A stretch of DNA of 25,680 nucleotides, taken from assembly GCF_001557235.1 (NCBI RefSeq), contig NZ_LSJI01000245.1, positions 1 to 25,680 on the forward strand. The letters run 5' to 3'. The notes under the pieces were generated by a model. The model made no database searches. It was not told the origin of the DNA and was given only the letters and a program-made list of their open reading frames with translations. How positions within the stretch are numbered: the first letter of the stretch is position 1; each line of letters begins with the position of its first letter. Position numbers and translations under genes: made by a program. This DNA is from Phenylobacterium sp. CCH9-H3 (GTDB taxonomy: Bacteria > Pseudomonadota > Alphaproteobacteria > Caulobacterales > Caulobacteraceae). This document shows, piece after piece, positions 13,929 through 21,524 of the stretch.

Positions 13929-15059
13929 CTAGTCCAAGGTGCGGCGGTAGCGCGCCATGGCGAGCGCCGTCACCACCAGTACGAAGGCGGTCAGGGCCGC
14001 GAGTTCGCGCCATTGGTCGCCGAGCCCCTGCGATTTCAGCAGCGAGCCTCGCACCACGCGCAGGAAGTGCGTGACGGGGATCACTTCCCCGATCCACTGC
14101 GCCCAGGCCGGCATGCCGCGGAACGGGAACATGAACCCCGACAGCAGGATCGACGGCAGGATGTAGAAGAAGCTCATCTGCATGGCCTGGAGCTGCGACC
14201 TCGCCACCGTCGAGATGAGAAAGCCCAGGGCCAGCGAGCCGGTGATGAAGAGTGCGATGCCGGCCGACAGGCCGATCCAGCCGCCGCCCATCGGCACCTG
14301 GAACAGGGTCGCGGCCATGACCAGGATGATCGCGGTCTGGACCAGCCCCACGAAGACGTAGGGCGCGAGCTTGCCGATCATCACCTCAAGGGGCTCCAGC
14401 GGGGTGGACAGCAGGGTCTCCATCGTCCCGCGCTCGGTCTCGCGGGTGACGCTGAGCGCCGTCATCATCACCAGCGTCAGGGACAGGATGATGCCCAGGA
14501 GGCCCGGCACGATGTTGTAGGCGGTGATGGCCTCGGGGTTGTAGCGGCGATGGACGACCACTTCGAACGGCGCGTCACCCTGCCGAGGCGCGAGGGCGCC
14601 GGCGAGGTCGTGGCGCAGGGCGTGGGCCGGCAGGGCGGCGAGGGCGGCGACGGCCCCGCCGGTGGCCGAAGGGTCGGTGGCGTCGGCCTCCACCAGGATC
14701 TGGGCGCGGTCTGCGCGGGCGACCCGGCGGCTGAAGTCGCCCGGTATGGTCACCGCGAACTGGACCTCGCCATCGCGGAGCAGCCGGTCCAACTCGGCCG
14801 GGCTGCGCGCCTGGGCCACGAAGTCGAAATAGGCGGAGTTCTTCAACGCCGCGACGATGGAGCGGGCATGGCGGCTGTCCTCCTGGATCAGGACGGCGGT
14901 GGGCAGGTGGCGCGGCTCGGTGTTGATGGCGTAGCCGAACAGCGTGAGCTGCACGACGGGGATGGCCAGCATCATGGCGTAGGTGATGCGGTCGCGGGTG
15001 AGCTGCTTGAACTCCTTCACCAGGACGGCGAACACGCGGAGCCACGACAGGCCGCTCAT
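13929..15059 (-). CDS. ABC-2 type efflux transporter, permease (YbhR/YbhS-like)
   Basis: A 376-residue inner-membrane permease. The topology is that of ABC2_membrane_3: one N-terminal span (about 25-45, after K-E-F-K-Q-L-T-R-D), a periplasmic domain of about 130 residues, then five spans from about 185 to 370. The conserved T-R-E-T-E-R-G-T-M-E-T-L-L-S-T-P cytoplasmic coupling segment is present, and so is P-S-I-L-L-S-G-F-M-F-P-F. With the adjacent ATPase and HlyD protein it should form a drug- or solute-export system like E. coli YbhGFSR, though here there is a single permease gene that would act as a homodimer. The start ATG overlaps the ATPase stop (ATGA). It is the last gene of the operon and abuts the convergent hypothetical gene with no gap. 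Confidence 0.93.
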   Translation of the reverse strand: MSGLSWLRVFAVLVKEFKQLTRDRITYAMMLAIPVVQLTLFGYAINTEPRHLPTAVLIQEDSRHARSIVAALKNSAYFDFVAQARSPAELDRLLRDGEVQFAVTIPGDFSRRVARADRAQILVEADATDPSATGGAVAALAALPAHALRHDLAGALAPRQGDAPFEVVVHRRYNPEAITAYNIVPGLLGIILSLTLVMMTALSVTRETERGTMETLLSTPLEPLEVMIGKLAPYVFVGLVQTAIILVMAATLFQVPMGGGWIGLSAGIALFITGSLALGFLISTVARSQLQAMQMSFFYILPSILLSGFMFPFRGMPAWAQWIGEVIPVTHFLRVVRGSLLKSQGLGDQWRELAALTAFVLVVTALAMARYRRTLD

Positions 15060-15973
15060 CGAATGTTGTCCTGGCTCTGGCCCATGAGCTGGATGAACAC
15101 GTCCTCGAGCGTGGGCGGGACCTCGCTCCAGCGGTAAGGAGCGCGACGGTAGGGCTTCACCGCCGCTTCCAGGGCGGACCGGTCGGTCCCGCTGACGTGG
15201 ATGGCCGCGCCGAAGGCGGCCGCGGTCTCGACCCCGGCCGCCCCGGCCAGATCGTGGGCCAGCCGGTCGGCGTTCGGCCCTTCGCCGTGCAGGGTGACCA
15301 GGCCCGACGCGGCGATCACCTCCGCCGCCGTCCCGCGGGCGATCAGCCGGCCGTAGCTGATGTACGCGATCTCATGGCACCGCTCGGCCTCGTCCATGTA
15401 GTGGGTGGAGACCAGGACGGTCAGGCCCTCGGCGGCCAGGGCATGGATCTCGTCCCAGAACGTCCGGCGCGCCTTGGGATCGACGCCGGCCGTGGGCTCG
15501 TCCAGCAGCAGCAGCCGGGGCTCGTGCAAGGTGGCGGCGGCCAGGGCCAGCCGCTGCTTCCAGCCGCCCGAGAGCGTGCCCGCCAACTGGCCACGCCGCG
15601 ACGTCAGTCCCAGCCGCTCCAGCGCCGCGTCGACCCGTTCGCGCCGGCGGTCCAGGCCATAGACCCGGGCCGTGAACTGCAGGTTCTCGGCGATGGTCAG
15701 GTCCTCGTAGAGCGAGAACTTCTGGGTCATGTAGCCGGTCCGCCGCTTCACCTCGTCGGCCTGCGCGATGATGTCGAAGCCCAGCGCCTCGCCCGAGCCC
15801 GAGTCCGGCGTGAGCAATCCGCAGAGCATCCGCAGGGTGGTGGTCTTCCCGGAGCCGTTCGGGCCCAGGAATCCGCAGATCCGCCCGGCCTCGACCTGGA
15901 TCGTGACGTCGTCGACGACGTGCTTGTCGCCGAACGACTTGTTCAGGCCGTGGACGTCGATGGCCAGGGTCAT
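15056..15973 (-). CDS. ABC transporter ATP-binding protein (YbhF-like)
   Basis: A 305-residue ATPase. It has Walker A G-P-N-G-S-G-K-T (37-44), the Q-loop region Y-M-T-Q-K-F-S-L-Y (Gln84), and the signature L-S-G-G-W-K-Q (134-140). Walker B is L-L-L-L-D-E-P (154-160), the D-loop G-V-D-P follows, and the switch His is H191. The G-G-W-K-Q-R form of the signature is common in YbhF/CcmA-like exporters. The C-terminal ~75 residues form the domain that contacts the permease and end with a T-L-E-D-V-F-I motif. It powers export by the neighbouring permease. Only one nucleotide-binding domain is present, whereas E. coli YbhF has two, so it must dimerise. It is 13 bp after the hlyD gene and overlaps the permease by ATGA. 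Confidence 0.95.
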   Translation of the reverse strand: MTLAIDVHGLNKSFGDKHVVDDVTIQVEAGRICGFLGPNGSGKTTTLRMLCGLLTPDSGSGEALGFDIIAQADEVKRRTGYMTQKFSLYEDLTIAENLQFTARVYGLDRRRERVDAALERLGLTSRRGQLAGTLSGGWKQRLALAAATLHEPRLLLLDEPTAGVDPKARRTFWDEIHALAAEGLTVLVSTHYMDEAERCHEIAYISYGRLIARGTAAEVIAASGLVTLHGEGPNADRLAHDLAGAAGVETAAAFGAAIHVSGTDRSALEAAVKPYRRAPYRWSEVPPTLEDVFIQLMGQSQDNIR

Positions 15974-15986
15974 GTGGCGGCGCGCC

Positions 15987-16958
15987 TCACGACAGGGGCT
16001 CCACGTCGACCGGCTGGCCGGGGTTCAGGCGCGCGCTGGGGCGGGCTTCGACCAGATAGACCAGGCGGTCGCGCGCCTCGCGGCTGTAGATCACCGGCGG
16101 GGTGAACTCGGGCCGGGGCGCGACGAACTCGATGCGCGCCGACAGCCCTTTGGCGCAACCGTCGCAGGCGAAACGGACCGTGCGGCCGATGCGGTACGCC
16201 GCCAGCTGCCGCTCGGGCACGAAGAAGCGCACCTTGATCCGTTCGTCCGGCAGCAGGGACAGGATCGGCTGGTTGGCCGGCGCCCATTCGCCCGGATGGA
16301 AGAACACGTCCTCCACCCGCGCCTTGGCCGGCGCGCGCGGCGCCACCTCGGCCAGGCGGGCGGCGGCGCCCGTCACCGCGGCCTCCGCCTGCGCCACGCG
16401 GGCGTCGGCGGCGCGCACCTGGTCCTCGCGGGCGCCCAGCAGGGCGGCGTCGCGCTGCTTGCGGGCGGCCCGCACCTGGGCGTCGGCGGCGTCGGCGGCG
16501 GCGCGCGCGTCGTCCAGGCGGGCCGGCGCGTACCAGCCCTGGCGGACCAGGGGTCGGACCCGCCGCAGATCGGCGTGGGCGTCGCGGGCGCGGGCCTCCG
16601 CGGCGGCGATGTTCGCCTCGAACACCGCCAGCTCGGCCGGCCGCTGGCCCTTGCGGGCGTCCTGCGCCTGGGCCTGGGCGGCGGCGGCTTCCGCCGAGGC
16701 CTGATCGGCCTGGGCGCGCACCTGGGCCGGATCGACCACGAACAGGGCCTGGCCGGCCGCCACATCCTGGCCGCGCGCCACGCTGACCTGGCGGACCGTC
16801 CCGGCGACGGGCGCGGCCATGTACAGCGGCTCGCCCTCGACATAGCCGGAGAGGGTGGCGGGCCGGTCCATCCTTGGGACCCAGATCACCAGGGCGGCGA
16901 TCACGGCGGCCGCGCCGATCAGCCCGGCCACCAGCAGGCGCTGACGGGTCATGGTCAT
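15987..16958 (-). CDS. HlyD-family membrane fusion protein (YbhG-like)
   Basis: A 323-residue periplasmic adaptor anchored by an N-terminal span (about 8-27). It has a lipoyl half motif (about 48-75, with A-P-V-A-G-T-V and V-A-A-G-Q-A-L), a long Ala/Gln/Arg-rich coiled-coil hairpin (about 80-195), then the second lipoyl half and beta-barrel parts. The segment C-D-G-C-A-K-G and the following E-F-T-P-P-V-I-Y-S-R-E are characteristic of the YbhG subgroup of exporter adaptors. It bridges the ABC permease to an outer-membrane channel; no TolC gene is in the window. The start ATG overlaps the tetR stop by ATGA. The product links regulator and transporter in one transcript. Confidence 0.92.
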   Translation of the reverse strand: MTMTRQRLLVAGLIGAAAVIAALVIWVPRMDRPATLSGYVEGEPLYMAAPVAGTVRQVSVARGQDVAAGQALFVVDPAQVRAQADQASAEAAAAQAQAQDARKGQRPAELAVFEANIAAAEARARDAHADLRRVRPLVRQGWYAPARLDDARAAADAADAQVRAARKQRDAALLGAREDQVRAADARVAQAEAAVTGAAARLAEVAPRAPAKARVEDVFFHPGEWAPANQPILSLLPDERIKVRFFVPERQLAAYRIGRTVRFACDGCAKGLSARIEFVAPRPEFTPPVIYSREARDRLVYLVEARPSARLNPGQPVDVEPLS

Positions 16959-17593
16959 GCGCGGGCTCCTTCCGTGAGCAGGCCCAGCAGCAGGGTGTCG
17001 ATGTGCTGGCTCATCACGGCGGGGAGGTCGAACGGCTCGGCGCCGACCGGCACGAAGGTCTCGCGCCAGAGCACTGCGACCAGCAGCGGCGAGATGAGTT
17101 GCAGGGCGTAGATGCGGGGGTCGCCCGGTTTGACCTCGCCCCGGGCCTGGGCGGCGGCGATGGCGGCGGTCAGGGTCCCGAGGGCCTGGGACACCAGCTC
17201 GTCATGCCAGACCCGCGCGATTTCCGGGAAGTTGCCCGCCTCGCCGACCACCATCTTCAGCACACCGCCCAGCGGCGTATGGGTCACCACCCAGGCGATG
17301 TGCCCGGTCACGCCGCGCAGCAGGTCGGCCAGCGGCCCCGGGTGGGCGGCGGCCATGGCTTTCACCGCGCCGACGTTGGGGGCGATGGCCTGGCCGACGA
17401 CCGCGCGGAAGATGTCTTCCTTGGTCTCGAAGTAGAGATAGATCGCCCCTTTGGAGACCCCCGCCCGGCGGGCGATGTCCTCCAGCTTCGCCGCGGCGAA
17501 CCCCTTCTCCGCGAAGACCGCGAGCGCGGCCTGCACGATTTCCGCGGGCCGGTCGGCCTTGCGTCTTCGGAACTTGGGCGCGCCGGCGTCCAT
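16955..17593 (-). CDS. TetR-family repressor of the efflux operon
   Basis: A 212-residue regulator. Its HTH is at about 38-57 (L-E-D-I-A-R-R-A-G-V-S-K-G-A-I-Y-L-Y-F), the canonical TetR form, followed by K-E-D-I-F. The C-terminal region resembles the TetR C-terminal domain seen with YbhG-type adaptors (CecR-like). It is the first gene of the minus-strand operon tetR-hlyD-ATPase-permease and overlaps hlyD by ATGA. The arrangement parallels E. coli cecR-ybhGFSR. The start ATG 17593 has AAAGAG about seven bases upstream. A palindrome 17 bases upstream is the likely autoregulatory operator. The inducing compound is unknown; toxic small molecules exported by the pump are the usual case. Confidence 0.94.
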   Translation of the reverse strand: MDAGAPKFRRRKADRPAEIVQAALAVFAEKGFAAAKLEDIARRAGVSKGAIYLYFETKEDIFRAVVGQAIAPNVGAVKAMAAAHPGPLADLLRGVTGHIAWVVTHTPLGGVLKMVVGEAGNFPEIARVWHDELVSQALGTLTAAIAAAQARGEVKPGDPRIYALQLISPLLVAVLWRETFVPVGAEPFDLPAVMSQHIDTLLLGLLTEGARA

Positions 17594-17610
17594 GGATCGC
17601 TCTTTAAATA

Positions 17611-17628
17611 ACTGACTGGCCGGTTAGT
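17611..17628. promoter_or_regulatory. Palindromic TetR operator upstream of efflux operon
   Basis: ACTGACTGG-CCGGTTAGT is an 18-bp palindrome with 7 of 9 half-site positions symmetrical, in the style of ACTGACCGGTCAGT operators bound by AcrR/TetR proteins. It lies 18-35 bases upstream of the tetR start and flanks an AT-rich stretch (TTATTTAAA on the minus strand) that could be the -10 region. Binding is inferred. Confidence 0.65.
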
Positions 17629-17839
17629 AACAGCTGCGGCGCGACAGCGCAAGCGGAACCGTGTTCGCCCGGCGGCGACCGGTCGCATGGTTAAATTTGG
17701 CGGCTCCGCCTATTTTTCGCCCCGGTCCGAAGCCAGGACCCATCACATCGCCGCCTTCGGCGCGGCGTTCCAGTCAAACCGCCACGAAGCTTGGCAATAG
17801 TCCAAGTGCGGCGTGCATTTGTTGAGTGAAGGATCCTGG

Positions 17840-18541
17840 ATGAAGTTGGGCGTTCCCACGCGTTTGCTTGAGCTGGTCGAAACGAAACCTGCGCTGTTGG
17901 TATTTATAGTCGCGCTTGTCACGGCGACGGCCGCTGCTGCGGCGCCGCTCAGCCAGCCGGGGCATCGGATCACTCTGGCGACGGCGGTGGAACGCGCCAT
18001 CGAGCGGGCGGATCCGCCAGCGGAACCCACGCCGATGGAGCGGGTGTGGGACGGCGCCGACGTCGACGGCGACGGCCGCGCCGACTTCGCCAATCCGACG
18101 GGCCTCGAGCCTCGCGAGCATGACGCCTATGGCGCCGGCCAGTTCGGAGCGCGCCGCGACGGGGGCAGCCGTCGGCACGAAGGCGTGGACTACCGCGCCC
18201 AGGCGGGCCAGGACGTCGACGCCCCGATCTCCGGCTATGTCACCAAGATCGGCTACGCCTATGCGGGCGATCAGAGCCTGAAGTTCGTCGAGATCACCAA
18301 TCCAGCCCTGAACTACGCCGCTCGGGTCTTCTATGTGAAGCCGACCGTCGATGTGGGCGATGCCGTGGCCATCGGCCGTCCGATCGGCAAGGCGCACTCG
18401 CTGCAACGCAAGTACCCCGGCGGCATGACCGACCATGTGCACCTCGAGATCATCGACCGGCGGGGCGCGCGCCTCGACGCGACCCGGATGATCGTCGCGC
18501 AATACCGCCCCGCGGCGACCACTCTCGCGGCAGCCGACTAG
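17840..18541 (+). CDS. Exported M23 (LytM) peptidase with calcium-loop-like motif
   Basis: A 233-residue protein. The N-terminal hydrophobic segment (about 16-36, ending A-T-A-A-A-A-A-P) is a signal peptide or anchor, placing the protein in the periplasm. The LytM fold spans about 100-210, with both zinc motifs intact: H113-x3-D117 (R-H-E-G-V-D) and H199-V-H201. That predicts an active peptidoglycan endopeptidase rather than a degenerate LytM factor. Before the catalytic domain, D74-V-D-G-D-G-R-A-D82 resembles the calcium loop of EF-hand/dockerin-type repeats. The start ATG 17840 has AAGGA nine bases upstream; a GTG at 17813 is less likely. It is convergent with a small membrane-protein gene, and the podJ polarity gene follows that. 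Its specific cleavage bond is unknown. Confidence 0.88.
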   Translation: MKLGVPTRLLELVETKPALLVFIVALVTATAAAAAPLSQPGHRITLATAVERAIERADPPAEPTPMERVWDGADVDGDGRADFANPTGLEPREHDAYGAGQFGARRDGGSRRHEGVDYRAQAGQDVDAPISGYVTKIGYAYAGDQSLKFVEITNPALNYAARVFYVKPTVDVGDAVAIGRPIGKAHSLQRKYPGGMTDHVHLEIIDRRGARLDATRMIVAQYRPAATTLAAAD

Positions 18542-18552
18542 GGCCGAAACTC

Positions 18553-18753
18553 CTAGCGGGGGGCGAAGCCGAACGCCCGCTCGATCTGGACGAGGACGAT
18601 CACCGCGCCGGCGGCGGCGAAGACCATGATCGCGCGCCAGGGGATCAGGCGAGGTCCCTTCATCGGATTCGGCGGCCGCGCGCCGCGCCAGCCGGCGAAG
18701 GCGGACAGGGCGGCGAGGCCCAGCCCCAGGGCGACAAGCAGGCGCAGATCCAT
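18553..18753 (-). CDS. Small two-span membrane protein, hypothetical
   Basis: A 66-residue protein. There are two hydrophobic segments (about 5-23 and 42-58) joined by a Pro/Arg-rich cytoplasmic-type loop, R-P-P-N-P-M-K-G-P-R-L-I-P-W-R. The ribosome site AGGGG seven bases before ATG 18753 is good, which supports a real gene despite its size. The tail is short and ends A-P-R. I do not recognise a family. It is divergent from podJ, sharing the 133-bp promoter region, and its stop lies 11 bases from the convergent M23 gene's stop. Confidence 0.65.
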   Translation of the reverse strand: MDLRLLVALGLGLAALSAFAGWRGARPPNPMKGPRLIPWRAIMVFAAAGAVIVLVQIERAFGFAPR

Positions 18754-18781
18754 GCCGGACCCCTACGCGAACCGACGACGG

Positions 18782-18884
18782 CCATCCACAGGAATGGGCG
18801 GCGCACACCAGATGTAGCGTTAAGCGTTCGTTTACACCCCAGGAATCGGTCGGTAGCGTCCCAGGCTAGGCGGAGAAGCGATTC
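18782..18884 (+). promoter_or_regulatory. podJ promoter region with DnaA-, CtrA- and CcrM-type sites
   Basis: Within the 133 bp before podJ, CCATCCACA (18782-18790) matches 7 of 9 bases of the DnaA box TTATCCACA. TTAA-GCGTTCG-TTTA (18820-18834) matches the CtrA site TTAA-N7-TTAA with one mismatch. GAATC (18843-18847) and GATTC (18880-18884) are GANTC methylation sites of CcrM. DnaA, CtrA and GcrA/CcrM are the cell-cycle regulators of Caulobacter. Each site alone is weak; their clustering before podJ is suggestive. Confidence 0.5.
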
Positions 18885-18886
18885 GG

Positions 18887-21493
18887 ATGAGCGCGGGGGC
18901 GCCCTGGAGCGTCAAGGGGATCGACCCGAAGGCCCGCGAGGTCGCGAAGGACCTCGCCCGTCGTTCCGGCATGACGCTGGGCGAATGGCTGAACCGGGTG
19001 ATCCTCGAGGACGACGTCCCGGACGAGGTGACGGCCGAGGCGCAGTTCGGCGACCGTCCGTTCCGCGCCCAGGCCCCGCGTCTGCGCGCGATCTCGCCGC
19101 CCGCGCCGCCGCCGGCCACGCCGCCGGACATGGCCCGCATCGCCCACGCCCTGGACCGGCTGACCGACAGGATCGAGGCGTCGGAGACCCGAACCGGCCT
19201 CGCCATCAACGGCGTCGAGCATTCCGTCCGCCAGGCTCTGGCGCGGATCGAGACCACCGAGCGCGAACAGCATGCGGCGGCTACGCGCCTGGAGGGCCTG
19301 CTTGCGGAGTCCTCGGCCGAGCAGAGCTATTTCGGCGAGCGCCTGCGGCGGCTGGAAAGCGAGGCCGGCGGCGGCCCCCGCTCCATCGAGGCGTTGCGGC
19401 TCATCGAAGCCCGGCTCAGCCGCATCGAGCCGGCGGTGGTGGTCGACACCGTGCTCCAGCGGCTGGGCGACCGGCTGGCCACGGCGGAAGCCCGCACGGC
19501 CTCGGCGCTCGAGGGGCTGCAAGGCGCGCTGGCCGCCCTGGACCGCCGGATCGGCGCGGTGGAAGGCGCCGGGAGCGAGCAGGCTGAGCTGAAGTTCGAG
19601 GCCCTGGCCCAGGTCCTGACGCACCGGGTCGAGGCGGTCCGCGCCGAAGTGGCGGAGAAGATCGCCTCGGCCGGCGGAGAGAACCGGTTCGCCGAGCTCG
19701 CCGAACAGGTCCGCGCCGCGGAGCGCCGCTCGGCCCAGGCGGTCGAGGACATCGGCCGGCAGGTGCTGTCCATGGCCGAGGCCGTGGGCAAGAAGCTGAT
19801 CGAGGTGGACCAGCGCGGCGCCGAAGCCATCGATCAGGTGGGGTCCGAGATCGCCCGGATCGCCGGTGCGGTCGAGCAGCGCCTGGCGCGCGGCGAACAC
19901 GCGCAGGCCGAGGCTTTCGAGCGCTTCGGGGCGGAACTGGCCGCCATCCGCGAGCGCATCGCGACAGCCCCGCCGCCCGCCGCGGCCCCCGCCACGGAGC
20001 CCGTGGCGGCCTATGTCCCCGAGCCGGAGGCCTTTTTCCTCCCGCAATCGACGGTCGAGGATGCGGCGGAGGCCGCCGCCGAAGCGGCCGCCGAGCCGGA
20101 GGACGATCCCCTCGATGTCGCGTCGGCGGCTGCCGATCTCGACGAGCTCGATCCGCTGGCCGAGGCCATGCGCATCCTGGGGCCGCCGCCGGAGCCGGAG
20201 CCGGAGCCGGAATCGGCGCTAGCCGTAGAGGCGGCTCCCGAACCGGAACCCGCTGCCGCCGTGTTCGGGCCGGAGTTCTACTCCCGCGCGGAAACCGCCG
20301 ACGACATCGCCGCGGTGGCCGAGATCAGCGCCGAGACCGTCGCTCCGCCCTGGCGGCGCCTGGACCTGGAGATTCCCGAGCCGCGGATCCCGGAGACGTT
20401 CCAGCCGCTGGACGACGAGGACGACGACGACCTCTTCCAGTCGGCCGAGCCGATCGATCCGATCCGGGAGCTCTCGACCCGCCAGGTGATCGAGCAGGCC
20501 CGCGCCACCGCCCGGGCCGCCCAGGAGGCCAAGGCCGCCGGCCCCGCCAAGGTGCGCGCCAAGATGAAGGCCGCCGCCTCCGGCCGGCTGTTCCAGGGGT
20601 TCAACACCCAGAAGGCCAAGGGCGCGCCGCGGCACTCGGCGCTGCAGACCGCGCTGCTGGTCGCCGGCGGGGCGGCGTTCATGAGCGTGGGAGCGGCCGG
20701 CCTCACCCTGATGCAGGCGCCGAAGGAGCCGACCCCGGCTCCCGATCCGGTCGCCCTCACGCCCGACGGCTCGCCCGCCCGCGCCTCGATGGCGCTGGGC
20801 CCGACCGGCTTCGCGGCCGCGCCCCGGCCTCAGCCCGCCTTCGAAAAGGTGCGCGCCGACGTGGAGGCGGGCGTCCCCGGCGCGCTCGACACCCTCAAGT
20901 CCCTGGCCGAGGCGAACCACGCCCAGGCCCAGCTCTATCTCGCCCAGCTCTACGACGAGGGGGGCGCGGGCCTGCCGCAGAACCCGGCCGAGGCGCGGCG
21001 GCTCACCACCTCGGCCGCCGAGAACGGCGACGTGAAGGCGATGCACAACCTCGGCGTCTATCTCTTCCGCGGCGAGGGCGGCCCCCAGGACCTGACGAGC
21101 GCCGCCCAGTGGTTCGGCAAGGCGGCGGCCGCGGGCGTGGTGGAAAGCCAGTACAACCTGGGCCTTCTCTACCAGTCCGGTTCGGGCCTTCCGAAGGACC
21201 TCGTGCGCGCAAGGGCCTGGTTCGAGCGCGCGGCCGCCAAGGGCGACGAGCAGGCCCGCAAGGCGCTCTCGGAGATGGGGCCCAAGCCCCAACTCAAGCC
21301 GGTGAGGTCCACGGAGACCGCGGCGCTGACGCCTCACAGCATGAACGTCCGCCAGACCCAGCTCGTCCTGACGCGCCTGGGCTACTACGACGGCCCGCTG
21401 GATGGCCGCGCCAGCGTCGCCTACGACCGCGCGCTGGCCGAATATCGTCGCGATCAGGCCGGCGGCCCGCCGCTGCACGTCGACCGGCGTTGA
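18887..21493 (+). CDS. podJ: PodJ-like polar organelle development protein
   Basis: An 868-residue polarity scaffold. The N-terminus P-W-S-V-K-G-I-D-P-K-A-R-E-V-A-K followed by M-T-L-G-E-W-L-N-R is, as I recall, conserved in PodJ proteins. Residues ~80-365 are coiled coil rich in Ala, Glu, Arg and Gln. About 365-570 is an acidic Pro/Glu-rich disordered region, including P-E-P-E-P-E-P-E, like the PSE region. One membrane span lies at about 585-608. The periplasmic part has Sel1/TPR repeats at about 660-800 (A-Q-A-Q-L-Y-L-A-Q-L-Y-D-E-G, A-M-H-N-L-G, S-Q-Y-N-L-G) and a peptidoglycan-binding-like tail at 817-868 (R-L-G-Y-Y-D-G-P-L-D-G). In Caulobacter PodJ recruits pilus, holdfast and PleC signalling proteins to the new pole. 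That orthologue has about 974 residues, so this one is shorter. The start ATG 18887 has GGAGAAG upstream. Confidence 0.88.
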   Translation: MSAGAPWSVKGIDPKAREVAKDLARRSGMTLGEWLNRVILEDDVPDEVTAEAQFGDRPFRAQAPRLRAISPPAPPPATPPDMARIAHALDRLTDRIEASETRTGLAINGVEHSVRQALARIETTEREQHAAATRLEGLLAESSAEQSYFGERLRRLESEAGGGPRSIEALRLIEARLSRIEPAVVVDTVLQRLGDRLATAEARTASALEGLQGALAALDRRIGAVEGAGSEQAELKFEALAQVLTHRVEAVRAEVAEKIASAGGENRFAELAEQVRAAERRSAQAVEDIGRQVLSMAEAVGKKLIEVDQRGAEAIDQVGSEIARIAGAVEQRLARGEHAQAEAFERFGAELAAIRERIATAPPPAAAPATEPVAAYVPEPEAFFLPQSTVEDAAEAAAEAAAEPEDDPLDVASAAADLDELDPLAEAMRILGPPPEPEPEPESALAVEAAPEPEPAAAVFGPEFYSRAETADDIAAVAEISAETVAPPWRRLDLEIPEPRIPETFQPLDDEDDDDLFQSAEPIDPIRELSTRQVIEQARATARAAQEAKAAGPAKVRAKMKAAASGRLFQGFNTQKAKGAPRHSALQTALLVAGGAAFMSVGAAGLTLMQAPKEPTPAPDPVALTPDGSPARASMALGPTGFAAAPRPQPAFEKVRADVEAGVPGALDTLKSLAEANHAQAQLYLAQLYDEGGAGLPQNPAEARRLTTSAAENGDVKAMHNLGVYLFRGEGGPQDLTSAAQWFGKAAAAGVVESQYNLGLLYQSGSGLPKDLVRARAWFERAAAKGDEQARKALSEMGPKPQLKPVRSTETAALTPHSMNVRQTQLVLTRLGYYDGPLDGRASVAYDRALAEYRRDQAGGPPLHVDRR

Positions 21494-21524
21494 CGGTAGG
21501 GCCGGGGCGGAAGTAGGCCCGGTC

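Noticed and set aside
15768..17111. 447-codon open frame on the plus strand
   Set aside because: It is antisense to the ATPase and HlyD genes, which have full motifs; no domain in the shadow.
17790..17806. CTTGG-CAATAGT-CCAAG inverted repeat upstream of the M23 gene, and a TTGGC that looks like a sigma-54 -24 box
   Set aside because: The 5-bp arms are short and the required GC at the -12 spacing is absent, so neither operator nor sigma-54 promoter is supported.
20190..20213. Short repeated GAGCCG units resembling a tandem repeat
   Set aside because: They encode the Pro-Glu run in the acidic linker of PodJ; ordinary low-complexity coding sequence.
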